From contig JALUBH010000025.1 of NCBI GenBank assembly GCA_027050775.1, forward strand, positions 1 through 64,000: 64,000 nt of DNA. The letters run 5' to 3'. Shown here in pieces: positions 35,426 to 43,654 of the stretch. The position numbers and the translations under genes were made by a program. Under the pieces are notes generated by a model. It worked only from the letters and a program-made list of their open reading frames with translations. It made no database searches and was not told where the DNA came from. Source of the stretch: Campylobacteraceae bacterium. Its GTDB lineage: Bacteria; Campylobacterota; Campylobacteria; Campylobacterales; Sulfurospirillaceae. Position 1 is the stretch's first letter. Each line of letters starts with the position of its first letter.

Positions 35426-35789
35426 AGTTTGTTTCTTCTCTCCAAGCTATCAATAACTCTTTAGTTACATGTAAAACTTCATCAATTTTTTTACTGTCAT
35501 TTTTTATATTTACTATACTGAGTGTCTTGATTTGATGGAGATATAAACCTGTGAGATAGTATGATATATCGCCTGCTTCATAGTCTATAGAGTTGATAAG
35601 TTCAGAAAAAATTGCAACAGTTCTATTGATCCAATAAGACTTTTTTTCTAGATTATTTGTCTCTATTGCTCTTTTAGCAAGAGAGGCAAATCTTAAAACT
35701 CCCTCATATAACATCTCGATTAATTTTTCAGATGATTCTACTGATATATTATTTTGTGAATATGTTGCGTATGCTAAGTTCGGACTCAT
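35409..35789 (-). CDS. fliS: Flagellin export chaperone FliS
   Basis: A 126-aa helical chaperone that binds the C-terminus of flagellin before export. AYATYSQNNISVESSEKLIEMLYEG at the N-terminus and ELINSIDYEAGDISYYLTGLY are typical of FliS. I chose ATG 35789, since AAGGAGG lies four bases upstream; the frame is open to 35819, inside the fliD 3' end. It follows fliD and overlaps the FliT-like ORF. Confidence 0.93.
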   Translation of the reverse strand: MSPNLAYATYSQNNISVESSEKLIEMLYEGVLRFASLAKRAIETNNLEKKSYWINRTVAIFSELINSIDYEAGDISYYLTGLYLHQIKTLSIVNIKNDSKKIDEVLHVTKELLIAWREETNYEMGE

Positions 35790-35802
35790 AGTGCCTCCTT
35801 TA

Positions 35803-37173
35803 TTATTTATTTGTTCCATTTGTCATGCTACTAATTTGCATTGATAAGGATTGAAATGATGAATTAAACTTGCTGATCATTGCATCATAAGCACCGAATT
35901 TTTTTGTTAATATGTCATATTTGGTATCTAGCCTTGTTATCGCATTTGCTTTCTTCTCAGCTAGAGATTTTGTGTTGTCTGTTAGATCTGTATTAAATCT
36001 AGTTAGAATACCGGTTCCCGGATTTATATAGCTAGAGAGCATATCATTGTAGTTAGTGAAAAAACCGTTTGTATTAGTATCCCCACGAAAATAATTTTCA
36101 ACATCTGAACTATCACTTTGCATTTTAGAGTCAAACACAGAGCTATTAAATTCTAGGAGACCAGCACTATTTAGAGTGATGCCATAATCCTCTAATGATC
36201 TTCCTTTTGAGTCAACACTAAAAAGATTTGTATTTATGTCGCTTTTTAATGATCTTATCTGTGAAGAACCCTGAAATGTTCCTGCTGTTTTAGTGTTTGC
36301 ATCATATTTTGTTGATTCATTTAAATTATTTATCAAGTCATTGTATTTATCTACAAAGCTTTTTAAAGCATCACTAATAGCACTGTTGTCTTGTTTGATT
36401 GAAATGTTTGAACTGACTGCATCATTTGCAACTATATTGACGCCTGTTATTAAATCATCAATGGTATTAGAAGATCTTGTTATTGATACGCCGTTAAAAG
36501 TAGCATCTAAATCTCCAGCTTTTTGTATGTTTGTCATTGTCAAGTTGGTGTCATTGCTATCGTCGCTATCACTATTGTTATCGGTTGTTACTGTTATGGC
36601 ATTATCTGCTCCAGTATCCGTTGATTTTAAAACGAGTTTATAGGGATTGTCCCCCCCTACATTTAATAAAGAAGCTGTTATTTTACCGTCGGTTGCACCG
36701 TAAACCTCATTTTTGAATTCATTAATTGTTGTATCAGATGTTACCGCTATATCGTATGTGTTTCCATCTATTGCAAGGTGTATCGTATCATCAGCAGTTG
36801 CAAAGGTATCCGTTGTTTTATTGAAAGCTTGGCTCTCATTGATATCTCTTTTTGCTAATGTTGAGACATCAAATGTAAAGTCTTGAGGTTCTGTACCATC
36901 CTCGGCACTAACAGATATCCCAGTATTTGAAGATGTAACAGTTCTTTTTAAATAGCTTGTTTCATCTGACAAGGTACTTGTGGCAGATTTTAAAGATGCC
37001 GTCATTGTTGTTAAAATTGATAAATCGTTTAATTTTGTTTTGTTTTGTGCGATTTGGTTATCAATCGGTTTTATGATTACGCTTTCATCGGCTTTTCTTA
37101 ATTTGTCGATTACACTATAGCTAAGCACACCATTGCTTCCGATTCCAAGCGAGCTTATAGGGGGAGTTGCCAT
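35803..37173 (-). CDS. fliD: Flagellar filament cap protein FliD (HAP2)
   Basis: A 456-aa filament cap protein that promotes flagellin polymerisation at the tip. The N-terminal GIGSNGVLSYSVIDKLRKADE region and the C-terminal coiled part (AITRLDTKYDILTKKFGAYDAMISKFNSS, a heptad region) match FliD. The centre is rich in Asp, Asn, Ser and Thr, as expected for the surface-exposed domains. AAAGGA precedes the ATG. It is 4 bp after flaG and 13 bp before fliS, so all are one unit from the sigma-28 promoter at 37568. Confidence 0.93.
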   Translation of the reverse strand: MATPPISSLGIGSNGVLSYSVIDKLRKADESVIIKPIDNQIAQNKTKLNDLSILTTMTASLKSATSTLSDETSYLKRTVTSSNTGISVSAEDGTEPQDFTFDVSTLAKRDINESQAFNKTTDTFATADDTIHLAIDGNTYDIAVTSDTTINEFKNEVYGATDGKITASLLNVGGDNPYKLVLKSTDTGADNAITVTTDNNSDSDDSNDTNLTMTNIQKAGDLDATFNGVSITRSSNTIDDLITGVNIVANDAVSSNISIKQDNSAISDALKSFVDKYNDLINNLNESTKYDANTKTAGTFQGSSQIRSLKSDINTNLFSVDSKGRSLEDYGITLNSAGLLEFNSSVFDSKMQSDSSDVENYFRGDTNTNGFFTNYNDMLSSYINPGTGILTRFNTDLTDNTKSLAEKKANAITRLDTKYDILTKKFGAYDAMISKFNSSFQSLSMQISSMTNGTNK

Positions 37174-37177
37174 TTAT

Positions 37178-37537
37178 TTATCCTTTCTTATCAAAAATCA
37201 TACCAACTATCTCTTTCATTTTTTCAGAAAGCTTCATGGCTTCCTCTGTTGGTATTTTTCTTATTACTTTTCCGGTGCTTTTTTCGATAACATTTACAAA
37301 CATGATATCAATCTTGTCATTAAAACCAAATTTGATATTTGTATCCAATGATTTCATATGTTCATTTAGATGTTTAATAGTATTATCTAGTTTTAGTTTC
37401 ATATCTTTTGGATTTAAAGATTGTTTTTTATTTACATCTGCATTTTGCTCTACTTTCTCAACTGATCTTCTTGTGTGCATTGAAGTATCGATTGTAGGTT
37501 GAGTAACTTGTTTATTTGTAGCACTAAATACATCCAT
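37178..37537 (-). CDS. flaG: FlaG family flagellar protein
   Basis: A 119-aa FlaG protein, which limits filament length in Campylobacter. The N-terminal half is low-complexity and polar. The conserved C-terminal domain reads VNVIEKSTGKVIRKIP and then EAMKLSEKMKEIVGMIFD, typical of FlaG. AAGGAGG lies five bases before the ATG. First gene of flaG-fliD-fliS. Confidence 0.92.
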   Translation of the reverse strand: MDVFSATNKQVTQPTIDTSMHTRRSVEKVEQNADVNKKQSLNPKDMKLKLDNTIKHLNEHMKSLDTNIKFGFNDKIDIMFVNVIEKSTGKVIRKIPTEEAMKLSEKMKEIVGMIFDKKG

Positions 37538-37567
37538 TTTGTCCTCCTTGACATTTATCTAATATGT

Positions 37568-37594
37568 AAATCGGCTAGATAATTTATTTATTTA
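37568..37594 (-). promoter_or_regulatory. Sigma-28 (FliA) promoter for flaG-fliD-fliS
   Basis: On the minus strand it reads TAAATAAA-N11-GCCGATTT, matching the FliA consensus TAAAGTTT-N11-GCCGATAA in spacing and in the GCCGAT core. It lies about 30 bp before the flaG ATG. The spacing rule and the gene behind it agree. Confidence 0.85.
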
Positions 37595-37714
37595 GAGCAA
37601 TATTATGATAAAATAACCAACCTTAAACACTTTTTCTCGAAAAGTTTTACTTTTTTGTAGCTTTTAAGAGGTTATAAGGATAGAAAATAACAAAAAATTA
37701 GAGTGAGTTTCGAA

Positions 37715-38074
37715 ATGAAAATAGCATTAGCTTGTAATTCTTTGCTTTTAACCAAGTCTTTAGAGATTTTTTTGAAAAAAAATCTTACTTCTTATAAAAA
37801 ATGTGATTTTGTTATAAGTGATCAAAAAATGGAGATAGAAAAACCTCTGTTTTTGATTTCTGATGATATGTCAAATTTGCAAGTTCCATTTTCCGAGTCT
37901 TCTTTGATGATAGAATTAGATAAATTTTATGTTTCTTTAACATCAGACAAGGTACCGCAGAATGAAAATTCAAAAATTATAGGTGATGAGGTAAAAGAGA
38001 AGATAGATTTTCTAACAAAAAAGTTTAGAGACGACTTGATTGAGGTCATGCAAGAATATTATGAAAAAAAATGA
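37715..38074 (+). CDS. Conserved hypothetical protein upstream of rsmD
   Basis: A 119-aa soluble protein, not recognised. The N-terminus has KIALACNSLLLTKSLEIFLKKNL and the C-terminal third is charged and helical, ending MQEYYEKK. The frame extends 4 codons to a GTG at 37703, and ATG 37715 is the more likely start. The 3' end overlaps the rsmD region, so it is probably co-transcribed with it. No domain or catalytic motif is seen. Confidence 0.65.
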   Translation: MKIALACNSLLLTKSLEIFLKKNLTSYKKCDFVISDQKMEIEKPLFLISDDMSNLQVPFSESSLMIELDKFYVSLTSDKVPQNENSKIIGDEVKEKIDFLTKKFRDDLIEVMQEYYEKK

Positions 38075-38636
38075 AATATATGCAACTGTAACGGCAGGAA
38101 AATATAAGGGCAAAAAACTTAAACTCCCCTCCCTTGAAAGTACGAGAAGTACAAAATCAATCCTAAAAGAGTCATATTTCAATACGGTGCAGTTTGATAT
38201 CATTGATGAAGCTTTTGTAGAAGTATTTGCAGGAAGTGGTTCCATGGGATTGGAGGCACTAAGTAGAGGCGCATCTCATGCCTATTTTATAGAAAAAGAC
38301 AGTAAAGCATTTGCAATTTTAAAGAAAAATTGTGATTTTATAGATGCTAAGAGTACAACTTGTAAAAGAGCAGATAGTTTTGAGTATTTCGCGGAGTTTC
38401 TACAAGGCTCTACATGTAGAGCCTTTTTTTACTTTGATCCACCGTTTTGTATAAGAGACGGAATGGATGAGATATATGAAAAAGTCTATCACCTTATAGA
38501 ACAAATTCCTAAAAATAGAGCAAATCTTATCACCATAGAGCATATGAGCTCTTATAAACTCCCTGAAAGTTTAGGTATATATTTGTTACGCAAAACAAAG
38601 AAATTTGGAAAAAGTTCACTATCATACTATGGCTAA
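38061..38636 (+). CDS. rsmD: 16S rRNA (guanine966-N2)-methyltransferase RsmD
   Basis: A 191-aa SAM-dependent methyltransferase for G966 of 16S rRNA. AGKYKGKKLKLP, RSTKSILKESYFN, the SAM motif VEVFAGSGSMGLEALSRGAS and the catalytic FDPPF are present. ATG 38061 gives the family N-terminus; a TTG at 38040 is in frame. Just before FDPPF the gene carries a perfect 22-bp palindrome plus seven T residues, encoding G-S-T-C-R-A-F-F, which looks like an intrinsic terminator inside the reading frame. Confidence 0.9.
   Translation: MKKNEIYATVTAGKYKGKKLKLPSLESTRSTKSILKESYFNTVQFDIIDEAFVEVFAGSGSMGLEALSRGASHAYFIEKDSKAFAILKKNCDFIDAKSTTCKRADSFEYFAEFLQGSTCRAFFYFDPPFCIRDGMDEIYEKVYHLIEQIPKNRANLITIEHMSSYKLPESLGIYLLRKTKKFGKSSLSYYG
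38404..38430 (+). repeat. Perfect 22-bp palindrome with a following T7 run inside rsmD
   Basis: Arms AAGGCTCTACA and TGTAGAGCCTT are exact reverse complements over 38404-38425, and the right arm runs into T at 38424-38430. The structure has the form of a Rho-independent terminator on the plus strand, yet lies in frame within rsmD. The centre CTCTACATGTAGAG is identical to the prmC palindrome. Confidence 0.8.
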
Positions 38637-38640
38637 TTTT

Positions 38641-38674
38641 TTGTAACCATTTTGTTATCAAGTTTTTATACAAT
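38641..38674 (+). promoter_or_regulatory. Pho-box-like direct repeat and -10 before pstS
   Basis: Two 7-mers, TTGTAAC (38641-38647) and TTGTTAT (38652-38658), are spaced by 11 bp, which is the period of PhoB-type direct repeats. A -10-like TACAAT is at 38669-38674, placing the repeat where the -35 would be. The phoB-like regulator encoded downstream in the same cluster is the natural candidate binder (inference). Confidence 0.55.
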
Positions 38675-38704
38675 TTCATCGTAATCTTTAAAAGGAGAAT
38701 TTTG

Positions 38705-39712
38705 ATGAGAAAAATAGTTTCGATAACAGTTGCAAGTGCTTTATGTACTGCAACTTTGATGGCAGGAGGCCTTATAAAAGGCGATGGTTCTAGTTTTGTA
38801 CTTCCTATAAACCAAGCATGGTCAAAAGCTTACTATAAAGCCACAGGAAAACAAGTACAATATAATGGCGGAGGAAGCGGAAAAGGTATCAAAGATGCGA
38901 CTGCTAGATTGGTTGACTTTGGTGGAACTGATGCTCCTTTGACTCCAAGACGACAAGCAAGCAAAAAAATGCTACAATTTCCAGCTATCATAGGTGCCAC
39001 TGTTATGGCATATAACTTACCGGGTATTAAGAGTGGAGAGCTAAAACTAAGTGATAAGGCTATAGTGGCTATCGCAAATGGAAATGTAAAGTATTGGGAT
39101 AATCCAATGCTAAAAGTTACAAATGAAAACTTAAATCTTCCACATAAAAAGATAGTTTTTGCAAGGAGAAGTGATGCTTCGGGAACAACTTGGAACTTTA
39201 CATTTTTTCTCTCAAGCGTAAGTACAAAGTGGAGAAGACAATATGGCGTCAAAAAGACAATCAACTGGCCAAGTAACAATGTCGGTGGCAAAGGAAACCC
39301 GGGTGTAAGCTCAATCATAAAGCAGACTCCCTACTCAATCGGTTATATAGAGTATGCTTATGCAGTAGAGTCAAATGCAAAAGTAGCAACTGTTGAAAAC
39401 AGAGATGGATACTTTGTAAAACCAAGCATGAAGACATTTCAAGCGGCAGCTGCCGGAGCTGATTTTGATCCTGCCAAAGGTTTCTATGCAGTTATAGGCT
39501 ATCCTAGCGGAAAAAATTCTTATCCATTGGTAGCTAGCACATTTATCATCATGCCAAAAGAGAAAATCGCAAAAGACAAACAAATCACAGCATTTTATAG
39601 TTGGGCATTTGATAATGGTGCAAATATAGCAAGTAAGCTGTTTTATGTTCCACTTCCAAAGAGTTTAACAGATAAAATCAAAAAGTACTGGAAAGCTAAC
39701 GGAGTATATTAG
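38705..39712 (+). CDS. pstS: Phosphate ABC transporter, periplasmic binding protein
   Basis: A 335-aa phosphate-binding protein. The signal peptide is about residues 1-21 (ITVASALCTATLMAGG). The mature N-terminus GDGSSFVLPINQAW, then GGGSGKGIKDATA and DFGGTDAPLTP, and FARRSDASGTTWNFTFFLS are typical PstS phosphate-binding regions. AGGAG lies eight bases before the ATG at 38705; a TTG one codon earlier is also in frame. It heads the pst-pho unit. Confidence 0.95.
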   Translation: MRKIVSITVASALCTATLMAGGLIKGDGSSFVLPINQAWSKAYYKATGKQVQYNGGGSGKGIKDATARLVDFGGTDAPLTPRRQASKKMLQFPAIIGATVMAYNLPGIKSGELKLSDKAIVAIANGNVKYWDNPMLKVTNENLNLPHKKIVFARRSDASGTTWNFTFFLSSVSTKWRRQYGVKKTINWPSNNVGGKGNPGVSSIIKQTPYSIGYIEYAYAVESNAKVATVENRDGYFVKPSMKTFQAAAAGADFDPAKGFYAVIGYPSGKNSYPLVASTFIIMPKEKIAKDKQITAFYSWAFDNGANIASKLFYVPLPKSLTDKIKKYWKANGVY

Positions 39713-39714
39713 TC

Positions 39715-40710
39715 TTGAATAGAGAACTTATATTTAAAAGGGTTGCATTTTCGAGTGCAACCCTTATCTTGGTTTTACTCCTCTCTATCTTCATTATGCT
39801 TTTTGTTTCGGCAAAACCTGCTATGAGCGAGTATGGACTCCATTTCTTGGTTGAAAGTAACTGGGGAAAGATAGTTAAGATCAAATCTGACAAATCAAAA
39901 GCAATCTCCCAAAAGACAAAACGGAGTGCAGATAAGAGTGATGATCTTTTTGCAGATGAAGATTCACCTATGTTCTCAGACCAAACGATGCCTGGCAACG
40001 ACCAATCCGAACAAGTTGTTAAAACTAAAACCATATATGGAGGATTTGTTCCTATTATGGGAACTATACTCTCCACTCTCATCGCTATGGTATTTTCTAT
40101 GCCGATAGCCATGGGAATAGCTGTATTTTTATCTGAAATTGCACCAAAGATCATCGTCAAACCAGTAGGTATCGCCATAGAGTTGCTAGCAGCGATTCCT
40201 AGTATTATCTACGGCATGTGGGGACTGTTCTATTTTGCACCGTTGATACAAAAAGTTATAGGAGGCTCGCAAATATCGCTCTTAACAGCCGGTTTAGTTT
40301 TGGGGATTATGATTTTGCCATTTATGGCAGCCATCACTAGAGACGCTATGAATACAACTCCTGATGTTCTGAAAGAGTCGGCATATTCACTTGGAGCTAC
40401 AAAGTTTGAAGTCGTCAAAGATATCATATTTCCTTATGCAAAAGTAGGCATCATAGGCTCTGTGATTTTATCGCTAGGAAGGGCTCTTGGAGAGACTATG
40501 GCAGTTGCATTTTTGATAGGCAGCGTATTTAAGATTTCAGGTTCACTCACTAGTCCTAGTATTTCGATTCCTGTTGTACTTGCAAATAACTTTGGTGAGG
40601 CTGATCCACAGATGATGAGCGCACTCTTTTATCTAGCTTTTATACTCTTCATACTTAGCTTTGGCATTATAGCTTTGGCAAAATTTTACTTTTTAAGAGG
40701 TAGAAGATGA
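39715..40710 (+). CDS. pstC: Phosphate ABC transporter permease PstC with a large periplasmic insertion
   Basis: A 331-aa inner-membrane permease with about six transmembrane segments. GIAVFLSEIAP, LAAIPSIIYGMWGLF and LGATKFEVVKDIIFPYAK are conserved PstC regions. Between TM1 and TM2 (about residues 52-105) it has a hydrophilic Lys/Asp/Ser-rich segment about 45 residues longer than usual, where PstC normally has only a short link. The start is TTG with GGAG about ten bases upstream. It overlaps pstA by 4 bp. Confidence 0.92.
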   Translation: MNRELIFKRVAFSSATLILVLLLSIFIMLFVSAKPAMSEYGLHFLVESNWGKIVKIKSDKSKAISQKTKRSADKSDDLFADEDSPMFSDQTMPGNDQSEQVVKTKTIYGGFVPIMGTILSTLIAMVFSMPIAMGIAVFLSEIAPKIIVKPVGIAIELLAAIPSIIYGMWGLFYFAPLIQKVIGGSQISLLTAGLVLGIMILPFMAAITRDAMNTTPDVLKESAYSLGATKFEVVKDIIFPYAKVGIIGSVILSLGRALGETMAVAFLIGSVFKISGSLTSPSISIPVVLANNFGEADPQMMSALFYLAFILFILSFGIIALAKFYFLRGRR

Positions 40711-41513
40711 AGAGATTGATGATAAACAAGATAGTGCTTCTACTCTCAACTTTTGCAGCGATTATAGGGTTGGTTTTTCTAGCTTGGATTTTGACGACAC
40801 TATTTTTAAAAGGAATTGATGCTATAAATTGGACGCTTTTTACAAAAGATTTGATAGATGGTGGACTTAGAAACTTGATATTCGGTCAGTTTGTGATGGC
40901 TCTTGTAGCTACGATTATAGGAGTTCCTCTAGGCATGCTCGCAGGTATATATCTAAGAGAGTATGGTAGGGGCGTGTATGTAAATATCATAAGAGATTTA
41001 AATGACATTATGATGAGTGCACCCTCTATCGTCATCGGTTCTTTTGTTTTTGTCGTTGTTGTTGTGCCAAGCGGAGGCATAAATGGCTGGGCAGGCTCAA
41101 TCGCACTTGCTATTATGCTTATACCCATCGTTGTGAGCACGACTGACAATATGCTCTCGCTAGTTCCAACTGAGCTAAGAGAGGCTGGAATTGCACTTGG
41201 TGGAAGTAAACATAAGGTAGTTCTCGATATTGTATTAAAAGCCGCAAAAGTTGGTTTAATGACAGGTATTTTACTAGCATTTGCAAGAATTATAGGTGAG
41301 ACTGCACCACTTCTTTTTACTTCAGGAACAAATAGCTTCTGGACGACAAATTTGAACAATGCTTTTCCATCTTTGACTGTGAGTATATACGATTTGGCAA
41401 ACTTTCCGACGGATAAAGCGAGAAATTTGGCATGGGCAGCATCGTTTATATTGACGATAACGGTTTTGATTATAAATTTAGTTGGAAGATTTATTACAAG
41501 AGATAAAGGATAA
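40707..41513 (+). CDS. pstA: Phosphate ABC transporter permease PstA
   Basis: A 268-aa inner-membrane permease with about six hydrophobic segments. MLAGIYLREYGRG, MMSAPSIVIGSFVF and LREAGIALGGSKHKVVLDIVL (the cytoplasmic EAA-type loop contacting PstB) are present, and FARIIGETAPLLFTSG is diagnostic. It overlaps pstC by 4 bp and precedes pstB by 3 bp. Confidence 0.94.
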   Translation: MKRLMINKIVLLLSTFAAIIGLVFLAWILTTLFLKGIDAINWTLFTKDLIDGGLRNLIFGQFVMALVATIIGVPLGMLAGIYLREYGRGVYVNIIRDLNDIMMSAPSIVIGSFVFVVVVVPSGGINGWAGSIALAIMLIPIVVSTTDNMLSLVPTELREAGIALGGSKHKVVLDIVLKAAKVGLMTGILLAFARIIGETAPLLFTSGTNSFWTTNLNNAFPSLTVSIYDLANFPTDKARNLAWAASFILTITVLIINLVGRFITRDKG

Positions 41514-41516
41514 GAG

Positions 41517-42308
41517 ATGGCAAAAGAGTTGATAATGGATATAAAAGATTTTTCTTTTAAGTACGCAGGAGCACCAAAACCTTCCTTAATGAATATAAAT
41601 CTACCCGTATATAAAAATAAAATAACAGCGATGATTGGACCTAGTGGATGTGGTAAATCCACACTTTTAAGGTCAATAAACAGAATACATGATCTCTATC
41701 CGAACAACGAATATACAGGAGAGATAAATCTTTTGAATATCCAAAAAAATGAATTTGAAAATATACTTGATATAAAAAAAGAGAATGAGTTTATCAAGCT
41801 AAGACAAAGAGTCGGTATGATTTTCCAAAAACCGACACCATTTCCTATGAGCATATATGACAATGTAGCCTATGGTTTGAGATTGTCAGGTTTAAAAGAT
41901 AAAAATATATTGGACGAAAAAGTTGAGAAAGCGCTAAAGGGTGCTGCTATCTGGGATGAAACCAAGGACAGGCTCAAAGAGAGTGCCATGGGCATGAGTG
42001 GCGGACAACAACAAAGACTCTGTATAGCAAGAGCAGTTGCGCTGAAGCCTGAGGTGATACTTTTTGATGAGCCTACAAGTGCACTTGACCCGATATCCAC
42101 TAAAGCGATAGAGGAGTTGATAAGTGAACTAAAAGAGTTTGTATCTATCGTCATAGTTACGCACAATATGCAACAAGCCAGCCGCTTGAGTGATTTTACG
42201 GCTTTTATGTATATTGGAGAGTTGATAGAGTATAATAAAACCGATAAAATTTTTCTAAATCCAAAAGAGAAACTAACAGAAGACTACATAACAGGGAGAT
42301 TTGGATAA
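41517..42308 (+). CDS. pstB: Phosphate ABC transporter ATPase PstB
   Basis: A 263-aa ATPase for phosphate import. Walker A is GPSGCGKST, followed by [14 protein letters not shown] (a PstB-specific stretch), [17 protein letters not shown] (Q-loop region), signature [10 protein letters not shown] and Walker [14 protein letters not shown]. Its stop overlaps the phoU ATG (TAATG). Confidence 0.96.
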   Translation: MAKELIMDIKDFSFKYAGAPKPSLMNINLPVYKNKITAMIGPSGCGKSTLLRSINRIHDLYPNNEYTGEINLLNIQKNEFENILDIKKENEFIKLRQRVGMIFQKPTPFPMSIYDNVAYGLRLSGLKDKNILDEKVEKALKGAAIWDETKDRLKESAMGMSGGQQQRLCIARAVALKPEVILFDEPTSALDPISTKAIEELISELKEFVSIVIVTHNMQQASRLSDFTAFMYIGELIEYNKTDKIFLNPKEKLTEDYITGRFG

Positions 42309-42973
42309 TGTTAAAAAATTACAAAGAGATACTAGATAAATCAAGAAAGAGAGTTTTGGATTTTGCATCTATGATTTTAGATGCTTGTGAATTAACAATG
42401 GATGCTTTTAAAAATGGAGATATTCAAAAGGCAAATGATGCAAGAGAGATGCTGAAAAACGCTCATTCCATAAATAGTAAAATAGACAATGAAATTATAA
42501 AAACTCTAGCACTATTTTCGCCCGAAGCAAGAGATCTTAGGATCGTTATAGCCCACTTAAAAATAGCAAGTGAGTTAACCCGTATAAGTGATTATGTAAG
42601 AAGTTGTGCAAAAAGTATAAAGATGCAAATAAGCGGTGAGTTTGACTTGAGCACTTTGAGAGATGATACTATAGCATATATGTCAAGTACACAAAAATCT
42701 CTATATTCAGCCATAGAGTCTCTTAAAACAGACTCAAATAGTAGGCTTGAAGAGTTATATAGGGCAGTAAATGTTGAAGAGTCAAAATGTGATGATATAC
42801 ATTCTATATTGGAGCAAAATACTCTTGAGCAGATATGTTTAACGCCTGAAATGGCAAAAGATTTTATCGTTTTTTTAAAGAGCATGAGAAAATTGGAGCG
42901 CATAAGTGATAGAAGTCTAAATATAGTCAAACTCTCATTTTTTGCACAAAAGGGTGGAAAGTTAAAACTATAA
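42308..42973 (+). CDS. phoU: Phosphate signalling protein PhoU
   Basis: A 221-aa all-helical protein made of two three-helix repeats that connects PstSCAB to the PhoR kinase. HLKIASELTRISDYVRSCAKSIK in the first half and LKSMRKLERISDRSLNIVKLSFF in the second match the PhoU metal-binding motifs (ERxxDxxxN and E..D..). The start is coupled to the pstB stop. It sits before the two-component pair. Confidence 0.93.
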   Translation: MLKNYKEILDKSRKRVLDFASMILDACELTMDAFKNGDIQKANDAREMLKNAHSINSKIDNEIIKTLALFSPEARDLRIVIAHLKIASELTRISDYVRSCAKSIKMQISGEFDLSTLRDDTIAYMSSTQKSLYSAIESLKTDSNSRLEELYRAVNVEESKCDDIHSILEQNTLEQICLTPEMAKDFIVFLKSMRKLERISDRSLNIVKLSFFAQKGGKLKL

Positions 42974-42982
42974 GGTTATTAG

Positions 42983-43654
42983 ATGAGTACATTGATTGTT
43001 GTTATAGAAGATGAAGAGGATTTGCTCGAACTTTTAGAATACAGATTGACAAAAGAGGGTTATGAAGTGGTCGGCTTCTTGTCTGCTAAAAAAGTAGAAG
43101 ATTTTTTAGAACAAGAGGAGCCTGATTTGCTTATGGTCGATAGAAATCTTCCTGGTGTTGAGGGGAGTGAATTTGTCAAGCAGATGAGAGAGAAGGGATA
43201 TCGAATGCCTGTGATTTTTGTCTCTGCCAAAGATGCTAATAGTGATATAGAAGAGGGTTTCCTTAGAGGTGGTGACGACTATATAACAAAACCTTACAAC
43301 ATAAATGAACTATTACTTAGAATAAAAGCGATACTAAGAAGAACAAAAACTGCAAACAAAGGAAAAATAGTTTATAAAGATATCTTGATCGATTTGGATT
43401 TAAGAGAAGTTTTCGTTTGTAAAAATAGAGTCAAACTTAGTAAATTAGAGTTTAACCTTTTAAAATTTTTCATGGAAAATAAAAATATAGTCTTAAGTAG
43501 AGATGAAATTTTGGATAATGTCTGGAGAGATAAAGATGCAAGAAATGAAAAAACACTGAATGTTACGGTAAACAGATTGAAAAAAAGAGTGGAGTTGATA
43601 AAAAACAGCAATTATATTTCCCCTATCAGAGGTGTAGGATATAAATTTTGTTGA
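42983..43654 (+). CDS. phoB: PhoB-like response regulator (OmpR family)
   Basis: A 223-aa regulator. The receiver domain (1-118) has the acidic pair EDEED near residue 10, the phospho-acceptor Asp in LLMVDRNLPG (about 53) and Lys in YITKPYN. The OmpR-type winged-helix DNA-binding domain (about 125-223) has LSKLEFNLLKFF and a VTVNRLKKRV recognition region. Its place after phoU and before a kinase supports a PhoB role (PhosR in Campylobacter). It overlaps the kinase gene. Confidence 0.9.
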   Translation: MSTLIVVIEDEEDLLELLEYRLTKEGYEVVGFLSAKKVEDFLEQEEPDLLMVDRNLPGVEGSEFVKQMREKGYRMPVIFVSAKDANSDIEEGFLRGGDDYITKPYNINELLLRIKAILRRTKTANKGKIVYKDILIDLDLREVFVCKNRVKLSKLEFNLLKFFMENKNIVLSRDEILDNVWRDKDARNEKTLNVTVNRLKKRVELIKNSNYISPIRGVGYKFC

